From Candidatus Ozemobacteraceae bacterium (GTDB taxonomy: Bacteria; Muiribacteriota; Ozemobacteria; Ozemobacterales; Ozemobacteraceae): a DNA stretch of 64,000 nt. The stretch is from positions 50,848 through 114,847 of the forward strand of contig DAOSOK010000010.1 of the NCBI GenBank assembly GCA_035373905.1, written 5' to 3'. The notes under the pieces were generated by a model. It did not search any database and had not been told where the DNA came from. It saw nothing but the letters and a program-made list of their open reading frames with translations. This document shows, in pieces, positions 34,427-42,812 of the stretch; position 1 is the stretch's first letter; every line of letters starts with the position of its first letter. The position numbers were made by a program, and so were the translations under genes.

Positions 34427-35443
34427 TCAACCGGCAGGCGATCTCAGCCAGGGCAGCAGTTTCGTCGTCGCAAAAAACACCAGCAGCACTCCGGTCAGGA
34501 ACAGGAGCATCTGTTTCAGATCCTCGCGCTTCAACTGGAGATTCCTCCAGTTGCCAGCCGTGAACAGCAGCCCCATGAACGGGAGAACCGGCAGACCCAC
34601 GCCCGCCAGCAGGGCGCTTGACACGGCAATCAGGAACGAAGCGGTCAGAAGCAGGATATTCTTTCGCTCGCCGAGCCCGAACCTCAATGCGGCCTGATAG
34701 AAAATGCCAAAAAAGAGAAAATCCGTCAACCCGATCAAAAAGGGCATGGCAGGCCGGGGACCGCCGAGGATGGGGAAACGGAGCAGAAAATAATGGATCT
34801 GCTCACTCCGGATGATGACAGCCGTCGCCCCCGCCGAGACGCTCCAGATGTCGGCGCAGGTCGCGATGATGGCGATGGGGATGAGATGCGCCTTCTCGTC
34901 GATGCCGCTGCCGATCCAGAGGCCGATTCCTGCCGCGAGAAGCAGCTGCGCCAGCCCCAGGGCGAGAACGCCGGTCGGCGGCTCGGGCCAGGTGTCTTCG
35001 ATATGTTCCGAGACGGCTTCGTAGACGGCGTTGCGCGCGTGAACGAGGCCGTCCGACGTTGCCGCCACGGGCAGCATGGCATGAGCCGCCGAGACGAACA
35101 GGACTTCGCCGGGAACCGTGGCTGCCGAATTGATGATCCGGCCGCGAAGCACGAGAGGCTTGGCGAGAAGAACCACCAGCGCCAGCCCGATCGCGCCGAC
35201 GGCGAGATACGTGCTTCGATGCCAGAACAGACGCGTGCCGGCCGCGACGAAGCAGATCGCAAGCGCGATGAGCAGGGTCGCCGTGAAAAACAGGGCCGTG
35301 GTCTGCGACCAGGCAGGCAGCAACCCCCCCAGATGAAGGGCGGCCGAAAAGGCGGCAATCCAACCGATGACGGCGCCCGCGAGCGGCTTCCAGGAACGAC
35401 GGGGGGCCGCGTCGCCGCCCGTGGGGGATGCGTCGCCGGTCAC
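34427..35443 (-). CDS. Polytopic membrane protein, candidate presenilin-like aspartyl protease
   Basis: 338 residues with about nine hydrophobic segments. Three spots match the presenilin/signal peptide peptidase (A22) layout. One is ADIWSV (Asp 198), at the place of the YDxxSV catalytic Asp of archaeal presenilin homologues. The second is IGLTDFLFFGIF (Asp 241), like GLGD in the next helix. The third is GLPVLPFMG (283-291), like the PALxF motif. Spacings of 43 and 45 residues are similar to the family's. Overall similarity is low. It overlaps the upstream TPR gene by 4 bp. If not a protease, it is an unknown membrane protein. Confidence 0.5.
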   Translation of the reverse strand: MTGDASPTGGDAAPRRSWKPLAGAVIGWIAAFSAALHLGGLLPAWSQTTALFFTATLLIALAICFVAAGTRLFWHRSTYLAVGAIGLALVVLLAKPLVLRGRIINSAATVPGEVLFVSAAHAMLPVAATSDGLVHARNAVYEAVSEHIEDTWPEPPTGVLALGLAQLLLAAGIGLWIGSGIDEKAHLIPIAIIATCADIWSVSAGATAVIIRSEQIHYFLLRFPILGGPRPAMPFLIGLTDFLFFGIFYQAALRFGLGERKNILLLTASFLIAVSSALLAGVGLPVLPFMGLLFTAGNWRNLQLKREDLKQMLLFLTGVLLVFFATTKLLPWLRSPAG

Positions 35444-36894
35444 CGTTTCGATGTCAGGGTCGAGATGCTTTCCGAGGCCAGCCGGACAGCGTCTGGATCC
35501 GTTCCGCTCTTCACGGCGTTTTCATAGGCCGCGACGGCGAGGTCCTTTTTCGACAGTTTTTCGTAGATCCGGCCCATGTGGAGATGCACTTCGCTCGAGA
35601 TGGGCTCGTGCGACAACCTGAAGATCTTCAGCGCCTTTTCCTGGATATTGCGGGCGTCTTCATACTTCCCCTGGCGATACTTCACCCAAGCGAGCGAGTC
35701 GAGATACGTCGCCCGGTTCGGCTTGTCGAGCTCGAGGGCCTTGTTGATGAGTTTCCCCGCCCGCTCGAGTTCGCGATTCTGGTCCGCCAGCAGGTAGCCG
35801 AGCGTGTTCGCCAGGCTGCCGTTGTCGGGCATCAGCTCGACCATGCGGCCGAAGACCCTGATGGCGTCGTCGAAACGGCGCTTTTCAAGGAAGGCCGAGC
35901 CCATCACCGAAAGCACGCGAAGGTTGTCGGGATTCCGCTCGAGGAGCGCTTCCCATTCCTGTCGTGCCTTTTCGAAGTCGCCTTTCTCGAAGTAGACGAC
36001 GCCGAGATTCAGCTGGGGACTGATATCCGACTGGTCGGTCGCGATGGCGCTTCGATAAATCCGCTCGGCCTCGACGAGGTCTTTCGTGCCCAGGTAGACG
36101 TTGCCGAGGTTGATCCGGGCTTTCACGTTCGAGGGGTCGAGGGCCAGAACACGGTTGAACTGCTCGATCGCGCGGTCTTTCTCCCCCACGACCGAGTAGA
36201 CGAGACCGAGGTTGTTCAGGGCGTTGACGTGCTCCGGATCGGATTTCAGCACCGCCTCATACTCCCGCACGGCGTCGAGATACCGCGAGATCTCGTGGTA
36301 GGCGACACCGAGGTTGTAATGCGCCTCGGGCGGCAGATTCGCGTCAAGGGCGAAGGCAGCCTCGTAGGCTTTGACGGCCTCTTCGGGCTTTCCCTCGAAA
36401 TACAGCGCCATGCCCAGCAGATACGAGGTGTAGGCCTGGTTCTTGTCGATCGCGAGGGTGCGGCGGAGGTAGCCGGCCGCTTCCCCGTAGCGTTCCTGCT
36501 GGAGATACAGCTTCCCGAGGTTGCGGAGCGCTTCGGCATACATTGGCTCGATCGCGATCGCGCGCTTGAGCATGTCTTCCGCTTTCTGGGGGAGGTTTTG
36601 CTGAAGATACAGCAGTCCAAGAAAGTTGCAGGCCTCTTCCGAATACGGGTCGAGCGTTTTCGCCTTCAGGAACGCCTCTTCGGCCTTCTGCTCCTGTTCG
36701 AGCAGAAGGCTGTTCAGGCCGTCCCGGATCAGTTCCTTCGCCATCTCCTTGGCCGTTCGCGCGTCAGCCGGACGGACCGCCTCCTGAGCTGTCTGGGAGG
36801 CAGTCTCAGGAGCAGCGAACATCGGTCCGGCTGCCGGAAGCAGTGAAAGAATCAGGGCCAGCAGGCGGCCGGTCTTCGGATGGTTAGGGAACAT
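35440..36894 (-). CDS. Periplasmic TPR-repeat protein
   Basis: 484 residues from the ATG at 36894, which has a perfect AGGAGG 6 nt upstream. A signal peptide (about 1-25) is followed by roughly eleven 34-residue TPR motifs from about residue 55 to the end (for example EACNFLGLLYLQQNLPQKAE). TPR arrays mediate protein-protein contacts. The stop overlaps the presenilin-like start by 4 bp (ATGA), and the secreted unknown lies just upstream, so the three act as one unit. Function otherwise unknown. Confidence 0.85.
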   Translation of the reverse strand: MFPNHPKTGRLLALILSLLPAAGPMFAAPETASQTAQEAVRPADARTAKEMAKELIRDGLNSLLLEQEQKAEEAFLKAKTLDPYSEEACNFLGLLYLQQNLPQKAEDMLKRAIAIEPMYAEALRNLGKLYLQQERYGEAAGYLRRTLAIDKNQAYTSYLLGMALYFEGKPEEAVKAYEAAFALDANLPPEAHYNLGVAYHEISRYLDAVREYEAVLKSDPEHVNALNNLGLVYSVVGEKDRAIEQFNRVLALDPSNVKARINLGNVYLGTKDLVEAERIYRSAIATDQSDISPQLNLGVVYFEKGDFEKARQEWEALLERNPDNLRVLSVMGSAFLEKRRFDDAIRVFGRMVELMPDNGSLANTLGYLLADQNRELERAGKLINKALELDKPNRATYLDSLAWVKYRQGKYEDARNIQEKALKIFRLSHEPISSEVHLHMGRIYEKLSKKDLAVAAYENAVKSGTDPDAVRLASESISTLTSKR

Positions 36895-36911
36895 GCGACC
36901 TCCTCGGACGC

Positions 36912-37460
36912 TCACAGGTCTTCCTTGCGGGCGTCACTTTCTCGAATGGACTCGTTGATTGCGTCTTCAAGGTCTTTGAGGATCTTTTCGACGACGAAGG
37001 ATTCTTTTTCGATCCCCTGGGCTGAGGCGATATACAGGGCGTGATTTCCGTCCTTGATGGCTCTCAGAGAGCGTTTGGCGTATTTCGAAAGATTGTCGGC
37101 CGAGGCGAGACCCGACTTGAAGATGGCATCCCGATTCTGCATCGGAACCTGGCACAATACGCCCATCAGGAGGTGGAACCGCGAGGAAAGGCCGCGCGAC
37201 ATGTCGAGGACGGAGCGGGCCTTCTTGTCCGATGGGGCGAACCTGTAGCGGGCCTGGTGACGCGGGTGCGTGAACGGCTCCGCCTCTTCGGCCATGAAAT
37301 GCGCGGTCTTGAGCAGGGTCTTGCACATCGTGAGCTGTTCGTTCATGGTTTTCGAGACGATCATCGTCTCTTTGATTTCCTGCACGGCAGGCGCGGGGTC
37401 GGCCTGGAACAGGAGCGCTGCCAGAGAAAGAAGTTTCAGCCAGCGACGGTTGACGAGCAT
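36912..37460 (-). CDS. Secreted protein of unknown function
   Basis: 182 residues from the ATG at 37460 (GGAGGG upstream); an ATG at 37478 without a ribosome site is the alternative. It has a signal peptide ending near ADPAPA, then an all-helical body, with Cys in LTMCKTLLKTAHFM and VLCQVPMQ. No family recognised. First gene of the TPR-presenilin-like unit. Between 37461 and 37749 lie a weak -10 (TAGAAT, 37486-37491) and the repeat below. Confidence 0.65.
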   Translation of the reverse strand: MLVNRRWLKLLSLAALLFQADPAPAVQEIKETMIVSKTMNEQLTMCKTLLKTAHFMAEEAEPFTHPRHQARYRFAPSDKKARSVLDMSRGLSSRFHLLMGVLCQVPMQNRDAIFKSGLASADNLSKYAKRSLRAIKDGNHALYIASAQGIEKESFVVEKILKDLEDAINESIRESDARKEDL

Positions 37461-37620
37461 GGGTCCGTGGCCCTCCATTCACATATTCTACATCCGTCGC
37501 GGCTTCGTGAGCAAACCGCGACGTCCCATCCCCCGAAGGAAGCGGGTTAAGCCCCTCTATCGGAACAAGTCGCCCGTCTCTTGACGTACCGTTTTCCGAG
37601 TGCCATCATTCGCACAGAAA

Positions 37621-37711
37621 ACGAAACCACAGAGGCACAGAGACACAGAGAAACGTGTTATTTATAAAAGATAAAATATTTTCTCCGTGCCTCTGTGTCT
37701 CAGTGGTTCGT
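37621..37711. repeat. Inverted repeat of the 'CACAGAGGCACAGAG' class
   Basis: Arms 37621-37653 and 37679-37711 are near-inverse copies (ACGAAACCACAGAGGCACAG / CTGTGTCTCAGTGGTTCGT) around 25 bp of A/T-rich DNA. Repeats of this kind, whose translation reads NEPLRHRGTEK, are scattered in many environmental genomes. It lies directly before ridA and may form a hairpin in its leader. Confidence 0.8.
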
Positions 37712-37749
37712 TGTTTTGAATCCATCGATAGATAAGGAGATATTCGCAT

Positions 37750-38130
37750 ATGTCACGACAGGTTGTTTCCACGGACAAGGCGCCGGCGGCGATCGGGCCG
37801 TATTCGCAGGCCATCAAGGCGGGCGGCTTCGTGTTCACCTCGGGCCAGATCCCGATCGCCCCGGCCTCGGGAAAAATTGAGGCGTCCGACATCACCGGCC
37901 AGACCGAACAGGTCATGAAAAATCTCGAGGCCGTTCTCGCTGCCGCCGGTACCGGTTTTACGAAGGTCGTCAAAACCACCATCTTCCTCGTCGACCTCGC
38001 CCACTTCGCCACCGTCAACGAGATCTACGGCAAACACTTCCCGAAAGAGCCGCCCGTCCGCTCTTGCATTCAGGTTTCGAAGCTGCCCAAAGACTCCCTC
38101 GTCGAAATCGAGATGGTGGCTCTTGTCTGA
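37750..38130 (+). CDS. ridA: RidA family reactive-intermediate deaminase
   Basis: Hydrolyses reactive enamine/imine intermediates made by PLP enzymes. The 126-residue protein has AIGPYSQAIKAG, FTSGQIPIAP and the catalytic Arg in PPVRSCIQV with Glu in VEIEMVAL. A clear AAGGAGA site precedes the ATG. It stands alone between the inverted repeat and a strong terminator. Confidence 0.95.
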   Translation: MSRQVVSTDKAPAAIGPYSQAIKAGGFVFTSGQIPIAPASGKIEASDITGQTEQVMKNLEAVLAAAGTGFTKVVKTTIFLVDLAHFATVNEIYGKHFPKEPPVRSCIQVSKLPKDSLVEIEMVALV

Positions 38131-38168
38131 ACGGCATTGAGGCGGCAAAGGGTGCCGCTGCAAAGGGA

Positions 38169-38212
38169 CATACGAAAAGCCGCCCGGCGTAAGCCGGGCG
38201 GCTTTTCGTATG
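38169..38212. terminator. Bidirectional terminator
   Basis: A perfect 20-bp inverted repeat (38169-38188 and 38193-38212) with a GTAA loop. Its GC core is flanked by TTTTCG/CGAAAA runs on both strands. It ends ridA (38130) and would also serve the tadG-like gene (stop 38398) from the other side. Confidence 0.85.
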
Positions 38213-38397
38213 TGCACCGTGCGCTCGGTTTGAGCATATCAGATTGGAGGTGAAAATCCTACCTGGAGCCCCATGGAGGGAATCCAACACCGATGTGGCA
38301 AGGGCCTGAGGAAGACCGAGGGTCCGGTTATTTCGATTTCGACGAGAGTGCCTTTGGTTAGCCAGAAACATCTTCCGCGTTGGCTTCTTGGGATAAC

Positions 38398-41064
38398 TCA
38401 ATTCAGGGGGACGTCACCCGGCTTGATGTAATATTCGACGAACCGGCCACGAACTTGGCCTGTCTGATAGTTGCCAAGATCTCCCGTGTCACCCGCCGAA
38501 ATAGTGCTTCCTGCGCGCGTATATTCCGATGGATCGAGAATTTCGAACACGGCAAAACCGATGATGCGAACCGAAGAACCGAACGCATATTGCGAGGGAA
38601 GATATGCGCCGTTGGGGTGATCCTGGCCTTGGAGATCGTAAATTGCAGCTGCGGTTGCATTATGAGTGTTATTAATCGGAACTTCCGGAGGAATGTCTGT
38701 GATGGGGATGAGAACCCGACGATTGGGAGGATATGTGGCGTCTCCATTCACGCGAAAACTTACTGCCTGATCCGTTGGTCCTGACTGGTTCCCAGGTTCG
38801 GGGATAATGCGGTCGTTCATCTGGAGGGGCTGATTGAAGCCGTATTCGAAGCGATCTCTGTAGTCGTTGGCTCCGCCCCCGGTGGTATTGTCCGGATCGA
38901 TGACACCGTAGTTGCTTTTCTGTTTTCCCGTGACGGGAGTATCCTCTCCTTCTGCAAGTTCTTTGGTTACCAACGAGCCTAGTAGAACATTGTTCAGCAC
39001 GAGACGTTTAGCTTGGACATTGTGGTGATAATGGCCTCCAAGGAAGGTAAACGTTCCTCTTGCGTAATTTCCTGAAATATACTTTACATAGTTCGAGTTC
39101 GATGTCTGAGTTCCCAATATTGTAACGGAGCTTTTGATCTGGGATCTGAGGAAACTTGCGGTGTGACCGCTTCCCGTGTCGGGTTTTCCAGAATGATTCT
39201 GGCATCTCGGATCGAGTGGCGCCGACAGGGTGAACGGCTGTTTCGATGACGTATCTCGGGAATTGATATCTGAGAACCATGTAGCACCGGATCTCCAAGG
39301 GAACGTCTTATAATGCATCCCTGTGAAGGCGAGACATTCATCATATGCGGTTGTCGCAGATTCCCCGGCGTGAATACCTGATTCCCACAAAGCCAGATCA
39401 AGCGTTTCAGGAGCAAAGCATTGCGCGAAGAGGAAGCCCCCGAGTTGAACATGCTCACGAACCTTTTTCGTGACTTCCCATTTCATCTTTTGAACGTTGG
39501 TGCCTTTGTTGAACCATCCGTCCGCGTTGTCAGGAACAGGTCTCCCGCCGTTCGTATATACTTCATACTGAGGCTTGGGCTCGGATCCCGGATCGCTTGT
39601 GAATCCGGTTGCGAACGACAGCAGATTCGCATATTCGAGACATTGCGGTCTGTCGGGGTCGGTTTGGTTACAAATCTTAATTGAGGAAATTGTTCGCCAC
39701 AAGGTCCCATCCGCACAAGATTTCTCGGTACACCGTCTTCTCGCGTTATGACAGTTGGTCACGGTATCACTTGGTTCAGGAGTGTATCCACTTGCCCACC
39801 TACCGGTGGATGCGGTGAAATTACTCTGGCAGTAGCTGCACATGCGATTTCTGCACGTGGTTCTTCTTGAAGAACTGGTTGTGGAACCTAACAAGCCACG
39901 GTCATAGAAATCTTTACACGTATAGCCATAGTAGTAACACCCGCCGTTGAATCCTGTGAAATCTTCATGGTGAAGGTGAACCCAGTGATATCCATTCAGG
40001 GCTCCGGCTAAAATTTCCCCGTCGTAGATCCGGGTGGCTTTGGACGGATCGTAGGAAGCCGTACGTGTCCACCCGTTTGCATTGACCGAGGGAGGTTTAC
40101 TGTATGTCCCATATGGGATCCTTGCCTCGCGGAGGACTGTTTCAACAGGGTCTGGATTGTCCTGGGACGAATAGACTGCGATTCTGGGGCGATTGTACAA
40201 CTCCAAAGTATTGGGATTTACTTGATCGAATATGGCTTGGACATTTTCGCGGCCTGTGATGATGGTGTAGTTAACGCCGTAATCAGTGAGCTTTGAAATA
40301 ATAGCGTCATCATACGGTAGAAAGAACGATCCGCCCCGATAGCCCAGCAGCCAATACACGGGTGTATACCCCGGGTCTGACTCCTCAATCTTCAAACACC
40401 AGAATGCGATCCCGTATGCCCTTTCATACCCAAGGGTTGTTTGAGCTCCGGTGTCCATCGGAACGAGAATCATTTTGACATCATCTGGTGTCGTTGGCGG
40501 CTTGCTTCCACCCCCGCTTCCGAGTTTGAGGATGTATTCGGACCCGCTGGCAAAGGCGTCTCCGGGACCGAAAAAATCGACCGAATAGGTCGTTTTGGTG
40601 AGGTCTTTCACCACGCCATGGGGAATGGCCAGCGGAACGATGGAAGCGCTCATCGTTCTGTCGTTTTCACGTGAAGCGGCAACTCGCGCGGTTGTATATC
40701 CATAAATCCTGGAAAAGAAGAGACCGACGGGTTCTGAAGCTGTCACTTCCAGCGTGTTAGTTGGATCGATGGTTATTTGAACGTTTGCCAACTGGTCATC
40801 AGAGTATCCATTCTGGCGTATGACATCAAGAATCTTGGCTTTTACAGTGTTTTGCCCGCCTTGGGAAAGGGGGGCATTTGTACCGGAAGTTAATTCGATC
40901 ATCTTATCGTAACCAGCTTTCCAGCCGGCATTGACAGCTGTTTCCAGCCGAATCTTCTGATAATACATCCACCCCGCATCCGTCACCAGCGCCGTTAATC
41001 CGATGAGAAAAACGGTGGCTACCGCAGTCATTACCAGAATCGAACCTCTTTTTGAATAAAGCAT
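38398..41064 (-). CDS. Large TadG-like pilus-assembly protein with Cys-rich insert
   Basis: 888 residues from ATG 41064 after GGGGGGAAGAG. The N terminus (SKRGSILVMTAVATVFLIGLTALVTDAGW) is that of TadE/TadG pseudopilins, anchored in the membrane. The rest is exceptional: about 290-370 and 530-780 read like an alpha/beta module resembling glutamine-amidotransferase-like folds (RIAVYSSQ, YHWVHLHHEDF, LGGFLFAQCF). Between them is a segment with ten Cys (375-474, with CRNRMCSYC). The coding G+C is about 50% against about 65% nearby. TadG assignment is good for the N terminus; the rest is inference. Confidence 0.7.
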   Translation of the reverse strand: MLYSKRGSILVMTAVATVFLIGLTALVTDAGWMYYQKIRLETAVNAGWKAGYDKMIELTSGTNAPLSQGGQNTVKAKILDVIRQNGYSDDQLANVQITIDPTNTLEVTASEPVGLFFSRIYGYTTARVAASRENDRTMSASIVPLAIPHGVVKDLTKTTYSVDFFGPGDAFASGSEYILKLGSGGGSKPPTTPDDVKMILVPMDTGAQTTLGYERAYGIAFWCLKIEESDPGYTPVYWLLGYRGGSFFLPYDDAIISKLTDYGVNYTIITGRENVQAIFDQVNPNTLELYNRPRIAVYSSQDNPDPVETVLREARIPYGTYSKPPSVNANGWTRTASYDPSKATRIYDGEILAGALNGYHWVHLHHEDFTGFNGGCYYYGYTCKDFYDRGLLGSTTSSSRRTTCRNRMCSYCQSNFTASTGRWASGYTPEPSDTVTNCHNARRRCTEKSCADGTLWRTISSIKICNQTDPDRPQCLEYANLLSFATGFTSDPGSEPKPQYEVYTNGGRPVPDNADGWFNKGTNVQKMKWEVTKKVREHVQLGGFLFAQCFAPETLDLALWESGIHAGESATTAYDECLAFTGMHYKTFPWRSGATWFSDINSRDTSSKQPFTLSAPLDPRCQNHSGKPDTGSGHTASFLRSQIKSSVTILGTQTSNSNYVKYISGNYARGTFTFLGGHYHHNVQAKRLVLNNVLLGSLVTKELAEGEDTPVTGKQKSNYGVIDPDNTTGGGANDYRDRFEYGFNQPLQMNDRIIPEPGNQSGPTDQAVSFRVNGDATYPPNRRVLIPITDIPPEVPINNTHNATAAAIYDLQGQDHPNGAYLPSQYAFGSSVRIIGFAVFEILDPSEYTRAGSTISAGDTGDLGNYQTGQVRGRFVEYYIKPGDVPLN

Positions 41065-41171
41065 ACTCTTCCCCCCTTTTTTCCAAATATCCCAATTTAA
41101 CCGTGATCTTGGCTCCTCGGCCCTCTCCAATCATTGTAAATGGCGGGGAATCTCGAGTGGGGGAGACCCTA

Positions 41172-41606
41172 TTAACGCGTGAATACAGCCACTGGCTTCT
41201 GATATAAAGCAGCGACACTCAGAGGAATGACCGGTTTGCCGGAAATACCCGTCGTGAGCGTGGAATAGAATGGAGTATACAACGGCGATTCGTAAGAAAG
41301 GGTCACTCTCACTGCCTTCCCTCCGGTTGGCATGGTGACATCAGGGGTCGACTGGACTTTGAATGAGGTGTTCCACCATGCTGGTTTTTTTGAGGTTGCA
41401 TAGGTTTCGATCTCGGAGGGAGATCTTCCCGTCGTTCCGTTACTTTCGGCAGCCCATTTTGCCGTGGCATTTGCAATTTGCTGAAGGGCGATGATGTTGT
41501 AAAACGCGAAGCCAAAATCAACGATCCCCCCAATGAACAGAAGAATAACCAGAGGGCATATGATTACGAATTCAACAAAGGACTGACCTCGCTTCTGATA
41601 CCTCAT
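41172..41606 (-). CDS. tadE: TadE-like pseudopilin
   Basis: 144 residues. N terminus RGQSFVEFVIICPLVILLFIGG is the TadE prepilin-like helix, with Glu at the conserved position after the QS pair. The body is small and beta-rich. Upstream of the tadG-like gene on the same strand (107 nt) and downstream of the second tadE. Lower G+C than the rest of the cluster. Confidence 0.85.
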   Translation of the reverse strand: MRYQKRGQSFVEFVIICPLVILLFIGGIVDFGFAFYNIIALQQIANATAKWAAESNGTTGRSPSEIETYATSKKPAWWNTSFKVQSTPDVTMPTGGKAVRVTLSYESPLYTPFYSTLTTGISGKPVIPLSVAALYQKPVAVFTR

Positions 41607-41728
41607 GCTAAAACCTCCATTCGAGAACCGGACAATTGAATGGCGAATAATTCCGCAGAAAAATTGCCCAGCGGCAAATATGTTACAAGGCTTGAATGAT
41701 GGTGTAAATATACCTCACATGCTTTCCA

Positions 41729-42196
41729 TTATTCCTTTGCCTCGGTGGCAGACGCCCAAACGATCACTTCAGGTTTGCCGGTTATGGCTTGAAAAATATT
41801 CCCAATGAAAGGAGTGAGCATCTCAATCCGGCATCCGACACGGACTGTGATTTCTCGCGATGCATCTCCAACTCCTGAATACTCAGGTTGGGGAAGGGTC
41901 GGAATGGTAGGATTGCAGTAGTTGGCCGGATTGATGGCTGGAGATCGATGAGCATCGAAGGCCGCCTCTACCTGTGGAAGAGCAGGATGGGTCGTGCTGG
42001 TGAAAACGTTTCGTGCAACCAGTTGATTCAGTCGCTTCGAGCCTTCACGTGCCGCTTCCACGCATTGGAGATTGATGCACGACCATGTATGGAGAATGCG
42101 ACCAAAATCGACAATAGCAAACACAAGGAAAAGGAAAAGCGGCAATACAAGCGCTAGTTCGAGCGTAGCCTGTCCGGTTCGCAATCGGCTGTTCAT
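41729..42196 (-). CDS. tadE: TadE-like pseudopilin, second copy
   Basis: 155 residues from the ATG at 42196 (AGGAGAAG upstream). The N terminus RTGQATLELALVLPLFLFLVF is a TadE-like helix with Glu. It has Cys in CINLQCVEAAREG, which may form disulfides. It is 122 nt upstream of the other tadE and lies just after the intron-like segment. Confidence 0.85.
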   Translation of the reverse strand: MNSRLRTGQATLELALVLPLFLFLVFAIVDFGRILHTWSCINLQCVEAAREGSKRLNQLVARNVFTSTTHPALPQVEAAFDAHRSPAINPANYCNPTIPTLPQPEYSGVGDASREITVRVGCRIEMLTPFIGNIFQAITGKPEVIVWASATEAKE

Positions 42197-42299
42197 AGGG
42201 ATCTTCTCCTGGGTGGAGATGTGTCCAAAGGACGCTCCGGTGTAAATATGCGCAAATATCATGCCAAAGGCATCATTGCGAAAATCCATAGGCTAAGAT

Positions 42300-42750
42300 A
42301 ATAATGTCTCTGGAGAGTTGGAATATCAATCTCTTTATTCACCAATTCTCGGTTAGCGGTCTGATACCGACTTCTGCGGGGGATGCCGAGCGTTCGCGTT
42401 CCTCTGCCGTTTGGTTTCGGAATCTCGACGCATCGGTCCGCCTGCGGTTAATACACGTCAATCGCCGCACCTCTTCGCACTGAGGCCGGTTGGCAGCCTT
42501 CCCGGGTAATGCGCGCTTCCTTTCCCGCTTTTGCCCGTCGAATATACAGCCATGCGTTCCGAACAAGTATTGGACTTTGGAGAGTTGAGCCTTCCCATCC
42601 CGCATGGTCACCTCGTATCCTCTTCCTGTGTGTCGGGCCAGCGTTTTGCCCGCGGCTTCCTTCAGGTTCAGCCTCGCGACGAACATCCTTGCCGTTCGGC
42701 TCGTGATTCCTCTTGTCGGGGTCACAGATGGCTTGCACCTCCCAGGAAGT
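42300..42750 (-). ncRNA. Possible 5' fragment of a group II intron (structured non-coding region)
   Basis: The minus strand from about 42750 begins GTGCAAGCCATCTGTGACCC and runs for 400 bases with many short self-complementary blocks (GAGCCGAACGGCAAGG, GAGGCTGAACCTGAAGGAAG). The GTG start and this purine-rich style remind me of the first domains of bacterial group II introns, but I find no domain V and no reverse transcriptase. An open frame of 142 codons here (42339-42767) has unusual composition and no family. It could instead be another structured RNA. The rest of 42197-42812 is the tadE leader. Confidence 0.3.
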
Positions 42751-42767
42751 GCCACCCTGGCGCGCAC

Positions 42768-42804
42768 AAAGAAAGCCGCCCGGCTTATGCTGGGCGGCTT
42801 TCTT
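42768..42804 (-). terminator. Terminator of the 372-residue lipoprotein gene
   Basis: Stem arms 42768-42784 and 42788-42804 of 17 bp with a TTAT-type loop; the minus strand ends in GGCTTTCTTT. It sits 9 nt after the lipoprotein stop at 42813. Confidence 0.8.
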
Positions 42805-42812
42805 TTAGGAAA

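Noticed and set aside
37662..38018. 118-codon minus frame ending in a NEPLRHRGTEK-like peptide
   Set aside because: The peptide is translation of the inverted repeat and the frame opposes ridA.
42339..42767. 142-codon frame on the minus strand
   Set aside because: Odd Arg-rich composition, no ribosome site, and it lies in the structured region; more likely intron-like RNA than protein.
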